This document shows, in pieces, positions 34,635 to 42,764 of a DNA stretch of 64,000 nt (position 1 is its first letter; each line of letters begins with the position of its first letter). This DNA comes from Petrocella atlantisensis (GTDB lineage: Bacteria; Bacillota; Clostridia; Lachnospirales; Vallitaleaceae), in the NCBI RefSeq assembly GCF_900538275.1, contig NZ_LR130778.1, positions 1,774,001 to 1,838,000 of the forward strand, written 5' to 3'. Made by a program: the position numbers and the translations under genes. The notes below the pieces were generated by a model. That model ran no database searches and was not told the DNA's origin. It saw only the letters and a program-made list of their open reading frames with translations.

Positions 34635-36050
34635 ATGGAAATATTAATTGGTTTAGTAATTTTTGTCATACTGGTCTTCATGACGATAATGGCATTATTA
34701 TCAAGGTACAAAAAGTGCCCGTCTGACAGAATACTGGTTGTGTATGGTAAAGTTGGTAAAGGTGCTTCAGGTGCCAACAAAAGTGCCAAATGTATTCATG
34801 GTGGTGCTGCATTTATTTGGCCGATCATTCAAAGCTATGAATTTTTAAGTTTGACACCCATATCTATTAGTGTCGATCTAAAAAATGCACTTAGTAAACA
34901 GAACATAAGAATTGATGTGCCATCTAGATTTACAGTTGGTGTTTCAACAGAATCAGGTATTATGCAAAACGCTGCTGAAAGACTTTTAGGCCTTAAGCAA
35001 GCAGAGATCGAAGAACTGGCAAAAGATATTATCTTTGGTCAGCTACGTTTGGTTGTTGCAACGATGGATATTGAAGAGATTAATACGGACAGAGATAAGT
35101 TCTTAACAGCTGTCTCAAACAATGTGGAATCCGAACTCAAAAAAATCGGTCTACGGTTGATTAACGTTAACGTTACAGACATTAAAGATGAATCCGGTTA
35201 CATTGAAGCACTTGGTAAAGAAGCTGCTGCAAAAGCCATCAATGATGCCAAAAAATCCGTTGCCGAAAAAAATAGAGACGGATCTATCGGACAAGCTCAG
35301 GCTCAACAAGATGAACGTGTTCAGGTTGCCACTGCCAATTCATTAGCCATTCAAGGTGAAAATGAAGCTAAGGTTACTGTTGCTAATTCCGATGCCCTAA
35401 GAAGAGAACGTGAGGCTGAAGCACTAAGACGTGCAACTGCTTCTGAAAAAGTTCAGAATGCAAAAGCCCTTGAAGAAGCTTACTCTGCTGAGGAAGCTGC
35501 CGAAAAAGCTAGAGCTGCAAGAGAAAAAGCGACCAAAGAGGCCGATATACTTGTTGAAGCTGAGATTGACAAAGCACGCGTGGAGATTGCTGCTGAAGCC
35601 ATGGCAGAACAAACCCGTCGTCATGCAAAAGGTGAGGCGGATGCAACCTTCTTCAAAATGGATGCACAAGCCCGCGGTATCCAAGAGATTCTTACCAAAC
35701 AAGCCAATGGATATGACAAGCTTGTCAAAGCTGCCGGCGATCCAAACTCAGCCATCAAACTTATTCTTGCTGATAAGATTGAAGATCTTGTTAAAACGCA
35801 AGTGGAAGCCATTAAGAATATCAAAATTGACAAAGTTACTGTTTGGGACAGTGGTGCTCATGCGGCTAATGGTGAAAAATCATCAACTGCTGGTTTCCTC
35901 TCCGGACTTATGAAATCCATACCACCTATGCAAGAGATGTTTGATATGGCCGGCATGGACCTACCAAGCTACCTTGGAACCAAACAAGGTGATTCTCCAG
36001 TGGATGTGGATGAACCAGAAGTACCCAAGGCTCCAGTTAACGAAGAATAG
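34635..36050 (+). CDS. floT: Flotillin-like SPFH protein (FloT)
   Basis: 471 residues: an N-terminal membrane anchor (EILIGLVIFVILVFMTIMAL), an SPFH domain (about 25-200; SVDLKNALSKQNIRIDVPSRF), and a long alanine/glutamate-rich coiled coil (about 210-370) that drives oligomerisation. Flotillins scaffold functional membrane microdomains and affect membrane fluidity, sporulation and secretion in B. subtilis. A strong AAAGGAGAG site precedes ATG 34635. Co-transcribed with the NfeD-like gene; ends at the 36120 terminator after a family B tail fragment. Confidence 0.95.
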   Translation: MEILIGLVIFVILVFMTIMALLSRYKKCPSDRILVVYGKVGKGASGANKSAKCIHGGAAFIWPIIQSYEFLSLTPISISVDLKNALSKQNIRIDVPSRFTVGVSTESGIMQNAAERLLGLKQAEIEELAKDIIFGQLRLVVATMDIEEINTDRDKFLTAVSNNVESELKKIGLRLINVNVTDIKDESGYIEALGKEAAAKAINDAKKSVAEKNRDGSIGQAQAQQDERVQVATANSLAIQGENEAKVTVANSDALRREREAEALRRATASEKVQNAKALEEAYSAEEAAEKARAAREKATKEADILVEAEIDKARVEIAAEAMAEQTRRHAKGEADATFFKMDAQARGIQEILTKQANGYDKLVKAAGDPNSAIKLILADKIEDLVKTQVEAIKNIKIDKVTVWDSGAHAANGEKSSTAGFLSGLMKSIPPMQEMFDMAGMDLPSYLGTKQGDSPVDVDEPEVPKAPVNEE

Positions 36051-36062
36051 AATCTGAACAAA

Positions 36063-36113
36063 GAGGCGACGCTTCAACGCATTAACATAGCATAGAATTT
36101 CCTAGAGAAGTAC
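36063..36113 (+). repeat. Family B 3'-half fragment
   Basis: GAGGCGACGCTTCAACGCAT, then AACATAGCATAG and TTTCCTAGAGAAG, match the second half of family B: the 3' arm of the inner stem and the closing tail. It lies in the 3' untranslated region of flotillin. Confidence 0.7.
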
Positions 36114-36119
36114 AAAAAA

Positions 36120-36148
36120 GGGATTGCCACGAGTGCAATCCCTTTTTT
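36120..36148 (+). terminator. Flotillin operon terminator
   Basis: GGGATTGC (36120-36127) pairs with GCAATCCC (36135-36142), followed by TTTTTT. The preceding A run makes it usable in both directions, also ending the MarR gene. Confidence 0.9.
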
Positions 36149-36193
36149 ATATATATTTTTCTGCTCTATTCTACATTTTAGAATACTTATAGA

Positions 36194-36640
36194 TTAAGAC
36201 TCTTTATTTGCACTGAAAAATTCTTGCACACTATTTAGTGCCTTGACCAGAACATCCAGTTGTTCACCTTCAAGACGTTTCATGATGGCCTTAATCATCT
36301 CATCATGAAAAACTTCATGATGCTTGTATGCATGCATACCTTTTTCTGTCAAAGACACCAAAACTACGCGTCGATCTTTCGCCGAACGCATCCTCTTGAC
36401 ATAACCTTTTTTCACAAGATTGTTGATTGCAATGGTCAGTGTACCAACTGTAACTTCCAGTGATTTGGCTATTGAAGACATATTTTTTTTCTGACTCAGA
36501 CCAATCATTTCGATAACATGCATATCATTTAAGGATATATCCTTAAAATCATCTGTTATTAAGGCTTTTTCTTCATATGTAAGTATATTATTAAACAGCT
36601 TAACCAATAGATCATTTAGTGCATCATAGGCTTCATTCAA
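36194..36640 (-). CDS. MarR-family regulator, FabT-like
   Basis: About 148 residues with a MarR winged helix (ISLNDMHVIEMIGL, MSSIAKSLEVTVGTLTIAIN, the wing RSAKDRRVVLVSLTEKG). The sequence resembles FabT, the repressor of fatty-acid synthesis genes in Firmicutes, and the operator found here is FabT-like. A TTG start at 36640 is preferred: GGTGA precedes it by five bases, and it lies downstream of the predicted transcription start. The frame's first TTG (36670) overlaps the -10 box and cannot be used; GTG 36649 is possible. No fab genes are in the window. Likely autoregulated (see operator). Confidence 0.82.
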   Translation of the reverse strand: MNEAYDALNDLLVKLFNNILTYEEKALITDDFKDISLNDMHVIEMIGLSQKKNMSSIAKSLEVTVGTLTIAINNLVKKGYVKRMRSAKDRRVVLVSLTEKGMHAYKHHEVFHDEMIKAIMKRLEGEQLDVLVKALNSVQEFFSANKES

Positions 36641-36655
36641 TGCGCTCACCAACTT

Positions 36656-36674
36656 TACTTTGATAATCAAAGTA
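36656..36674. promoter_or_regulatory. FabT-type operator (19-bp palindrome)
   Basis: TACTTTGAT-A-ATCAAAGTA is a perfect inverted repeat of the form recognised by FabT-type regulators (TTTGAT...ATCAAA). It overlaps the -10 box and start region of the MarR/FabT-like gene's own promoter. Confidence 0.8.
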
Positions 36675-36699
36675 TATCGAATCTTCCATCATCTGTCAA
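36671..36699 (-). promoter_or_regulatory. Promoter of FabT-like gene
   Basis: On the minus strand TTGACA (36699-36694) and TATACT (36676-36671) are separated by 17 bases. The predicted transcription start near 36664 falls inside the palindromic operator. Confidence 0.82.
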
Positions 36700-36716
36700 T
36701 TCATTTAGAAACATAA

Positions 36717-36755
36717 ATAACCTTAAGTAAAATACTGTTTTACTTAAGGTTATTT
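36717..36755 (-). terminator. HAD phosphatase gene terminator
   Basis: AATAACCTTAAGTAAAA pairs with TTTTACTTAAGGTTATT, 34 bases past the HAD gene stop. It reads well in both directions. Confidence 0.85.
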
Positions 36756-36788
36756 ATTGTAGCAAGCTATATATAAGTTTAAATGATG

Positions 36789-37580
36789 TTATAGCAAACC
36801 AATCATATCTTTAACAGAATCAAAGGAGTAACTTGCTCTTGTTTCACTGTTTTGGTAGTCCGCTTTTTTTGTTTCTCCTGAATATACCAACACCGTTGTA
36901 ATCCCTGCATTGATGCCTGTTTTGATATCTGTATAAAGACGATCACCAACCATAATCATATCCGCTTTATTCAGACCATATTTTAATGCAATACTTTCCA
37001 CAACTTCCTTATTGGGCTTTCCCATGACCTTCGGTCGCTTACCCGTAGAGGCTTCAATCAAAGCAGCCATTGCACCGGCATCCGGCATATATTTATTATT
37101 AGGCAGAGGACAATTAAAGTCCGGATGAGTGGCAATGTATGTAGCACCTTCTGATATGTATTCACAGGCAATCCAGAGCTTTTCATAGGTTAATGTCGTG
37201 TCAAATCCAAGAACAACATAATCCACTTCTTGATTTCTTTCTTTCACCAAAGTGAATCCGGCTTTTTCAAATTCTTCTTCCAATGATTTTGTACCTAGTA
37301 AAAAAACTTTTGCACCCTCTTTATATTTCTTAAGATATATAGTTGTTGCTTCTCCAGATGTGAAAACCTCTTCTTCTGCTATGTGAAGGCCTAAACGAGT
37401 CAACTTATCTACATAGGCACTTTTATTTTTCGAAGAATTGTTTGTAAGGAAGATATATCTTTTTCCCTCACTTTTAATCCTCGCCAAAAACTCTTTCGAA
37501 CCTTCAATCAACTCTTCACCTAGAAAGATCGTGCCATCCATATCCAGTAAATAGACTGTTTTTTCTTTTAATGTGTTCAA
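36789..37580 (-). CDS. HAD-IIA family hydrolase (NagD/AraL-like sugar phosphatase)
   Basis: 263 residues of the HAD superfamily, subclass IIA. Motif I is YLLDMDGTIFLG, motif II is FLTNNSS, and motifs III/IV are KPNKE and MVGDRLYTDIKTG. Members hydrolyse sugar or nucleotide phosphates; the substrate is unknown. The start is TTG at 37580 with AGGAGG seven bases upstream. The 127-bp tandem repeat abuts this ribosome site (from 37594), so its transcript, if it comes from the TRAP side, would carry the repeats in its leader. Confidence 0.92.
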   Translation of the reverse strand: MNTLKEKTVYLLDMDGTIFLGEELIEGSKEFLARIKSEGKRYIFLTNNSSKNKSAYVDKLTRLGLHIAEEEVFTSGEATTIYLKKYKEGAKVFLLGTKSLEEEFEKAGFTLVKERNQEVDYVVLGFDTTLTYEKLWIACEYISEGATYIATHPDFNCPLPNNKYMPDAGAMAALIEASTGKRPKVMGKPNKEVVESIALKYGLNKADMIMVGDRLYTDIKTGINAGITTVLVYSGETKKADYQNSETRASYSFDSVKDMIGLL

Positions 37581-37593
37581 TATCAGACCTCCT

Positions 37594-37903
37594 AATCCTT
37601 TTCATCTTTAACTTGTTGATTACCATCGCTAAGTAATCCTAGTGGGTATCATCTGCCTTTACTTAATTTTCCCTTAGGATTTCTAAGCTCTTGGCTTCGC
37701 CTAATCCACCGCAGATGAAAAATCCTTTTCATCTTTAACTTGTGGATTACCATCGCTAAGTAATCCTAGTGGGTATCATCTGCCTTTACTTAATTTTCCC
37801 TTAGGATTTCTAAGCTCTTGGCTTCGCCTAATCCACCGCAGATGAAAAATCCTTTTCATCTTTAACTTGTGGATTACCATCGCTAAGTAATCCTAGTGGG
37901 AAA
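37594..37903. repeat. 127-bp tandem repeat, about 2.4 copies
   Basis: Units begin at 37594, 37721 and 37848 (period exactly 127); the first two differ at one base (TTGTTGATT versus TTGTGGATT), and the third stops after about 55 bases. Each unit can form GGATTAC/GTAATCC and AAGC/GCTT hairpins. The final copy ends in GGGAAAATTAAGTA, an inverted version of TACTTAATTTTCCC within the unit. It is noncoding and lies between the HAD gene and dctM. Confidence 0.9.
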
Positions 37904-37911
37904 ATTAAGTA

Positions 37912-39198
37912 TTAACTAAATAGATTTAATGTAAATAGTGCAGCACTTTCTGAGTAGGTTACTAATAGTAGGACAATAAGAAGGGCTGCAATAAATGGCC
38001 ATACTTCTTTTATAAAGTCTTCTAGTTTTACATTGACGATGGAACACACGGTAAACATCATGGATCCAAAAGGCGGTGTTAAACCACCAATCATAATGTT
38101 TACGATAAAAATCATTCCAAAGTGTATCGGATCAACGCCGAACATCTTAACGGCAGGTACAAGTAAGGGTGCTAGGATAACGAGCGCTGCTCCACCTTCA
38201 ATGAACATACCAATGAAGAGTAATAAAACATTGATAACAATTAGTAAGACAAAAGGACTATCGGTCATATTGACTAGGAATTCCGTTATCATTTGTGGGA
38301 TTCTTTCTAACGTTAAATAATAACCAAAAACTTTTGCACTGGCAATAATGGCCATTACGGCACCGGTACTTTTTACAGTATCCATTAGAATCAATGGAAT
38401 GTGCTCAAGTTTTAACTTTTTATAAACAAAGAATCCAACGATTGCAGCAAATACAACCGCAATACCTCCTGCTTCTGTAGGTGTAAAGACACCAAAACGC
38501 ATCCCCATAATAATGGCAAAAGGAATAAAAAGTGCCCATATGGATTTGATAAACTGTTTAAATATTGTCAACGGTGAACACATTTTCTCACGACTGGGCT
38601 GATAATTTCTTCTGACCGAGATAATATGTACAGCTATCATCAGTGCTACTGCCATCAAAATCCCCGGCATATAGGCCGCTAAGAACATATCACCTACTGA
38701 AACGTTAGCAATTAAAGCATATAATATTAAGTTGGTCCCTGGCGGTATAACAGGGCTAATTGCTGAGGATGCTGCTGTTATGGCTGCTGAGAAAGGCTTT
38801 GAGAACCCTTTTCTCTCCATTTCTGGGACAAGTATCTTGGATTGCATAGCCGCATCTGCATTCGCAGAACCAGATATTCCACCCATTAATGCACTAAGTA
38901 AGACATTAACTTGAGCCAAGCCACCTTTTGTGTGACCAACCAAGACATCGGCAAAGTCCATCAAGGCCTTACTAATGCCGGAATGGTTCATAACAGATCC
39001 GACCATAATGAAAAAGGGTACCGCTAAATATGGAAAGGATTCGACAGCGGTTACAAATTGTTGGACCACCATTTGTATAGGCATAGATGAATTGATAAAT
39101 ACAAAATAGAAAAGAGATGCACCCATAAGGGCAAAGGCTATTGGAATATTAAGAAAAAACAAGATAAAGAGTACGGCTATTGGTAATAAAGCTTCCAT
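37912..39198 (-). CDS. dctM: TRAP transporter large permease (DctM)
   Basis: 428-residue membrane subunit with about twelve hydrophobic segments, the ion-driven channel of a tripartite ATP-independent periplasmic-type transporter. Family features include SGSANADAAMQSKILVPEM, AAITAASSAISPVIPPGTNL and FTPTEAGG. It imports an organic acid using a sodium or proton gradient together with DctP and DctQ. The order dctP-dctQ-dctM is standard. A hexuronate or C4-dicarboxylate substrate is plausible but not shown by the sequence. Confidence 0.95.
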   Translation of the reverse strand: MEALLPIAVLFILFFLNIPIAFALMGASLFYFVFINSSMPIQMVVQQFVTAVESFPYLAVPFFIMVGSVMNHSGISKALMDFADVLVGHTKGGLAQVNVLLSALMGGISGSANADAAMQSKILVPEMERKGFSKPFSAAITAASSAISPVIPPGTNLILYALIANVSVGDMFLAAYMPGILMAVALMIAVHIISVRRNYQPSREKMCSPLTIFKQFIKSIWALFIPFAIIMGMRFGVFTPTEAGGIAVVFAAIVGFFVYKKLKLEHIPLILMDTVKSTGAVMAIIASAKVFGYYLTLERIPQMITEFLVNMTDSPFVLLIVINVLLLFIGMFIEGGAALVILAPLLVPAVKMFGVDPIHFGMIFIVNIMIGGLTPPFGSMMFTVCSIVNVKLEDFIKEVWPFIAALLIVLLLVTYSESAALFTLNLFS

Positions 39199-39200
39199 AA

Positions 39201-39764
39201 TTAATTGCCCTCCTTATGATCAGTGAGCTGCTCTAATTGTTCTTCAAGTAGATGCTCATCTAAGTCATCTTCAATATCTAGATTAATGTCATGGTTGATA
39301 AACATCTTTCTAAAACTTTGTACTAAGAAATAAATGGAGTAAATCGAAATCAAACCAAAAGACATAATAATCGAGGCATAAATATATTTATATGATACCT
39401 CAAGAGCTGCTGTAACCTTTGTGGAGCCTTGAAAATATAGAATACTGTAATAGAACATGGTACTTGATAAAACCGTAATAACAAGAGATGTTATAAATAC
39501 AACAGCCGGTTTTCCTTTTTCGGGTACCAAATTCGTAAGAACTTCCACACCTATTAGCCCTTTGGTTTTATATGCATTGGCTAATCCCAAGAAAATTGTC
39601 CATACAAAGCATCCAACTGCAACTTCTTCTGTCCATGTAAAGGTAACCTGTATGAAATACCTTGTAATAACGTTCATGATAACAAGAACCGATGTGATCG
39701 ATAAGAATATAGATCCTAGATATAGCTCAAAATGTACACCAATATGCCTTAAATGTTTATTCAT
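39201..39764 (-). CDS. dctQ: TRAP transporter small permease (DctQ)
   Basis: 187 residues with four membrane helices and the family segment TWTEEVAVGCFVWTIFLGLANA. It anchors the binding protein to the DctM channel. A long acidic C-terminal tail (DINLDIEDDLDEHLLEEQLEQ) is unusual in length. It starts at ATG 39764 with AGGAGGTCACA and is separated from dctM by only two bases, implying coupled translation. Confidence 0.93.
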   Translation of the reverse strand: MNKHLRHIGVHFELYLGSIFLSITSVLVIMNVITRYFIQVTFTWTEEVAVGCFVWTIFLGLANAYKTKGLIGVEVLTNLVPEKGKPAVVFITSLVITVLSSTMFYYSILYFQGSTKVTAALEVSYKYIYASIIMSFGLISIYSIYFLVQSFRKMFINHDINLDIEDDLDEHLLEEQLEQLTDHKEGN

Positions 39765-39807
39765 TGTGACCTCCTATTTTATTCTTTTTCATCTTTAGAC
39801 CTTAATA

Positions 39808-39836
39808 ACGTTCCTCCTATCGCTATAGGAGGAACG
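39808..39836 (-). terminator. Intra-operon hairpin between dctP and dctQ
   Basis: CGTTCCTCCTAT (39809-39820) pairs perfectly with ATAGGAGGAACG. No T run follows, so it is probably an RNA stabiliser or partial attenuator that raises dctP over the permeases, common in binding-protein operons. It lies 40 bases before the dctQ start. Confidence 0.7.
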
Positions 39837-39877
39837 CTATAAAGTTAAAGATTAAAACTATGACTGATTTATTATTA

Positions 39878-40948
39878 TTAATTTGCTTTAATTTTTTCTA
39901 GTTCAGCAAGTATGGATTCATAGATGCCTGGCGTCCAGTTTTCAAATTTTGTATATACAGGTGCTGCTGCTTTTTGAAATGCATCTGAATCTACTTCATG
40001 GAAAGTTACACCTTCAGCTTTTAGAAGTTCAGCCATTTCACCTTCTGCTTTAACGGTTTCATCTAAATTATCTTGCATACCTTTTTCAAATTCTTCTGTA
40101 AGGATTGTTTGTTCTTCTTCTGTTAATTTATCCCAGAGCTTTGTTGAAATTGAAACCGCTGAAACACCTAATAAATGATTGGTTAAAGAGTATTCTTTAA
40201 CGTTTTCATATTGTTTAGTTCCGTAGTATGTCATGATTGAACCTTCAATACCGTCAAGAACGCCTTGTTGAATCGCTGCATAAGTATCAGGATAAGGCAT
40301 TGCTACTGGATTTCCACCCATTGCTTCAATTGTATATGTATACAACTGGCTGGTGGGAACACGAATGTTCAGACCCTTCATGTCTTCTGGTTTTGTTATT
40401 GGAGTTTTTGTCATCATACTTCTAAAACCAAATACCCAGTCCAAAGAGAGTACTTTAATGCCATAATCTGCTTCGATTTTCTGATTCATCTCTTGTACAA
40501 GTGGTGTTTTGGTCATAGCAAAATACTCATCAAAATTTTTGTATAAGAATGGGCCGGTTACTGCATTGTAATCCGGTACATAGTCGCCAAGGAAGTTAAC
40601 GCCATCAACCAAAATCCAGTCAGACCCTTGAACGATTTGCTCCATACCATCTTTACCGATTGGTAGAACGCCATTAGTAAAAAGTTGTAATTCAAGTGAG
40701 CCACCACTTCTTTCATTGATTGCATCAACAACTTTAACTAAAGAAATAGCTGTTTGCTCATTATCAACAAATTTTGTACTTACTGTGATTACCTTTTTTT
40801 CTACAGGTGTTGCTGGTGTTTCTGTTGTTGTTTCTTCAGTTGCTGGTGTTGCTGGTGTTGTTTCAGCAACAGGTGCTTCTTTTGCCCCACAACCTGCTAG
40901 TGACAAAATTAGAACCAATGCCATTAAAATTGATAAAAACTTCTTCAT
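39878..40948 (-). CDS. dctP: TRAP transporter solute-binding lipoprotein (DctP)
   Basis: 356 residues. The signal MKKFLSILMALVLILSLAGC ends in the lipobox LAGC, so it is a lipid-anchored extracellular receptor. A threonine/proline/glutamate-rich linker follows, then the DctP fold (VVDAINERSGGSLELQLFTN, KGLNIRVPTSQLYTYTIEAMGGNPVAMPYPDTYAAIQQGVLDGIEGS). The conserved arginine in LNIRVP probably binds the substrate carboxylate. ATG 40948 follows GGGAGGAAG; upstream in-frame codons are not used. First gene of the dctPQM operon. Confidence 0.95.
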   Translation of the reverse strand: MKKFLSILMALVLILSLAGCGAKEAPVAETTPATPATEETTTETPATPVEKKVITVSTKFVDNEQTAISLVKVVDAINERSGGSLELQLFTNGVLPIGKDGMEQIVQGSDWILVDGVNFLGDYVPDYNAVTGPFLYKNFDEYFAMTKTPLVQEMNQKIEADYGIKVLSLDWVFGFRSMMTKTPITKPEDMKGLNIRVPTSQLYTYTIEAMGGNPVAMPYPDTYAAIQQGVLDGIEGSIMTYYGTKQYENVKEYSLTNHLLGVSAVSISTKLWDKLTEEEQTILTEEFEKGMQDNLDETVKAEGEMAELLKAEGVTFHEVDSDAFQKAAAPVYTKFENWTPGIYESILAELEKIKAN

Positions 40949-41190
40949 TTTACTTCCTCCCGATTTGAATGTTTTTTTGATACTATCTTGCTTCATGCTG
41001 CATTTAGTACTATAAAAACTATATAGCTATTTAATAAAAACAACAATCAACTATCCTGTTTTTTTGTTGAATAATATGAACACACTTCATAATTTATGTC
41101 TTTTCATGTATTTATAAACATTAAATTCACTTTTATCTTCTATTCTATGGATAATTTATACAGTTACTCTTTCTTAGAGAACAAGAAAAA

Positions 41191-41220
41191 AAGCCTCAAA
41201 GGCTTTAACCTTTGAGACTT
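41191..41220 (-). terminator. CBS-protein gene terminator
   Basis: CTCAAAGG pairs with CCTTTGAG, flanked by A and T runs; the minus strand ends GGCTTTTTTTC. The flank TTTCTTAGAGAAC (41170-41182) resembles the family B tail. Confidence 0.85.
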
Positions 41221-41243
41221 TATCCATAATCCTATATTATTGT

Positions 41244-41669
41244 TTAGGAAATCATCGTCGCTTCCTTATTGTTGATACGGGTCATGCAATAGTGGATGAT
41301 ATCACTTCTTTTGATGATACCAATGAAAATATTCTGATCATCGACAACTGGCACATAAGCTTGTGTCGATGCCATATCAATAATTGAATCGATACTAGAT
41401 CCAATGGAAATAGCGTTAATATTATAGTGACGCTTAATTTTTCTTAAGCTTTGCTGTTCAATAATCTCTATGCTGTAGTTACAATGGTCTTTTAGATGCC
41501 AAAGTATATCACCTTCAGATAACGTGTCAACATACCGTCCCTTTTCGTCTAATACCGGCAAACTCGTGTACTTATGTTGTTTCATAACTTCTAGAGCTTG
41601 CCCCACTGTGAACTTCTTTTCAAGTGTGATAACTTCACTCTTTGGTGTTAAAAAAAACGCAACATTCAT
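41244..41669 (-). CDS. Two-CBS-domain protein
   Basis: 141 residues made of a pair of CBS domains: FTVGQALEVMKQHKYTSLPVLDEKGRYVDTLSEGDIL and INAISIGSSIDSIIDMASTQAYVPVVDDQNIFIGIIKRSDII. Such pairs bind adenine nucleotides or c-di-AMP and act as energy or signal sensors; none of these ligands can be confirmed. It is free-standing, not fused to an enzyme, with no obvious partner. The ATG follows AAAGGGTGAG. Confidence 0.92.
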   Translation of the reverse strand: MNVAFFLTPKSEVITLEKKFTVGQALEVMKQHKYTSLPVLDEKGRYVDTLSEGDILWHLKDHCNYSIEIIEQQSLRKIKRHYNINAISIGSSIDSIIDMASTQAYVPVVDDQNIFIGIIKRSDIIHYCMTRINNKEATMIS

Positions 41670-41769
41670 TAACTCACCCTTTCTAAACTCAACCTAATAC
41701 ATTTACACTCTATTACAATTATAGCATATTAATATGAATGGAATATGTAAAAACTATATAAAAACTATT

Positions 41770-41973
41770 AACAAGGAAAAGTGGTGAAGCCACGTTATGA
41801 GCTTTGCTCATATTTCCGAACTGTTCATAAGAAAGTATCTTTGACGCATCATGTCAGTCTTCAAGACATAATGCTAATTATTATACTTTCTTATAGAACA
41901 AGGCAAAGCGACTTTGTCGCGTTTTGCTTGCAAATCGTTCATGATAGGGAAAGTGGTGAAGCCACGTTTCGAG
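41770..41973 (+). repeat. Family B structured repeat, divergent copy plus partial second
   Basis: Stem I is GTGGT/GCCAC, stem II ATGAGC/GCTCAT, and the outer stem is long: GTTCATAAGAAAGTA (41823-41837) with TACTTTCTTATAGAAC (41884-41899), enclosing a GCAT..ATGTC / GACATAATGC inner stem. From 41901 a further hairpin (AAGCGAC/GTCGCG) and a second GTGG/CCAC stem I (41952-41964) suggest a partial second unit. It lies in the 3' untranslated region of the trp operon, one base before the trpA stop. Confidence 0.75.
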
Positions 41974-42753
41974 TTATGCTCCCAAGAAAAGTTTACTTAC
42001 AAATGCTTTCAATGTTACTGCGTTGCCACCTGAACGCTCTATTTCTTTGACAATCGCCGATCCGACAATAACACCATCTGCAATTAATTCCAGCCGTTTG
42101 ACGTCTTCATAATTTGTGATTCCAAATCCAATAGCTACCGGCAAACGTGTCTGAGATTTAACATCGTTAATATAGTCCTCAATATCGTTTGCAAACTCTG
42201 AAGTACGACCTGTAACACCTAAGGATGAGACACAATAGACAAATCCATTACAATCACTGGTAATAAATGGTACTCTATCTTTTGAAGTTGGCGCCACTAA
42301 AGGTATCATCTCTACACCGTATTTTTTCATATATGGCAATACTGCCTCTCGTTCTTCATAGGGAATATCCGGAATAATTAAGCCGTCAATACCCACCTTT
42401 GCGCATCTTGCAATAAATTTTTCTACGCCGTAAACCATCAATGTGTTGGCATACATAAGAAAAAGCAACGGTATATCGGTAGCATTCCTACACCTTGCTG
42501 CAAGGTCAAATACTTGCTCTACTGTTACACCGTTAGCCAAGGCTCTTGTGGAAGCTGCTTGAATAACCGGTCCGTCTGCCAATGGATCCGAATATGGAAC
42601 ACCGATTTCTACAATGTCTGAACCGCCTTCAATCAAAGCTTTGACCAATTCAAAAGTCTGATCGATACTCGGATCTCCCGCAGTCAAAAAACTGATATGG
42701 GCTTTTTTACCTTCTTTTCTTAATTTCTCAAAAGTTGCTTCTATTCGATTCAT
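41974..42753 (-). CDS. trpA: Tryptophan synthase alpha subunit
   Basis: 259 residues, TIM barrel, cleaving indole-3-glycerol phosphate to indole and glyceraldehyde 3-phosphate. Catalytic glutamate and aspartate lie in IVEIGVPYSDPLADGPVIQ, and the phosphate-binding region GFGITN is present. It is last in the trp operon, 11 bases after trpB. Confidence 0.98.
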   Translation of the reverse strand: MNRIEATFEKLRKEGKKAHISFLTAGDPSIDQTFELVKALIEGGSDIVEIGVPYSDPLADGPVIQAASTRALANGVTVEQVFDLAARCRNATDIPLLFLMYANTLMVYGVEKFIARCAKVGIDGLIIPDIPYEEREAVLPYMKKYGVEMIPLVAPTSKDRVPFITSDCNGFVYCVSSLGVTGRTSEFANDIEDYINDVKSQTRLPVAIGFGITNYEDVKRLELIADGVIVGSAIVKEIERSGGNAVTLKAFVSKLFLGA

Positions 42754-42764
42754 ATGATTGCCTC

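Noticed and set aside
35431-35913. 160-codon plus-strand ORF
   Set aside because: Out-of-frame shadow of flotillin, caused by its repetitive alanine/glutamate/lysine coiled-coil codons.
37594-37903. CRISPR-like repeats
   Set aside because: Repeats are contiguous 127-bp tandem units without variable spacers, and no cas gene is present.
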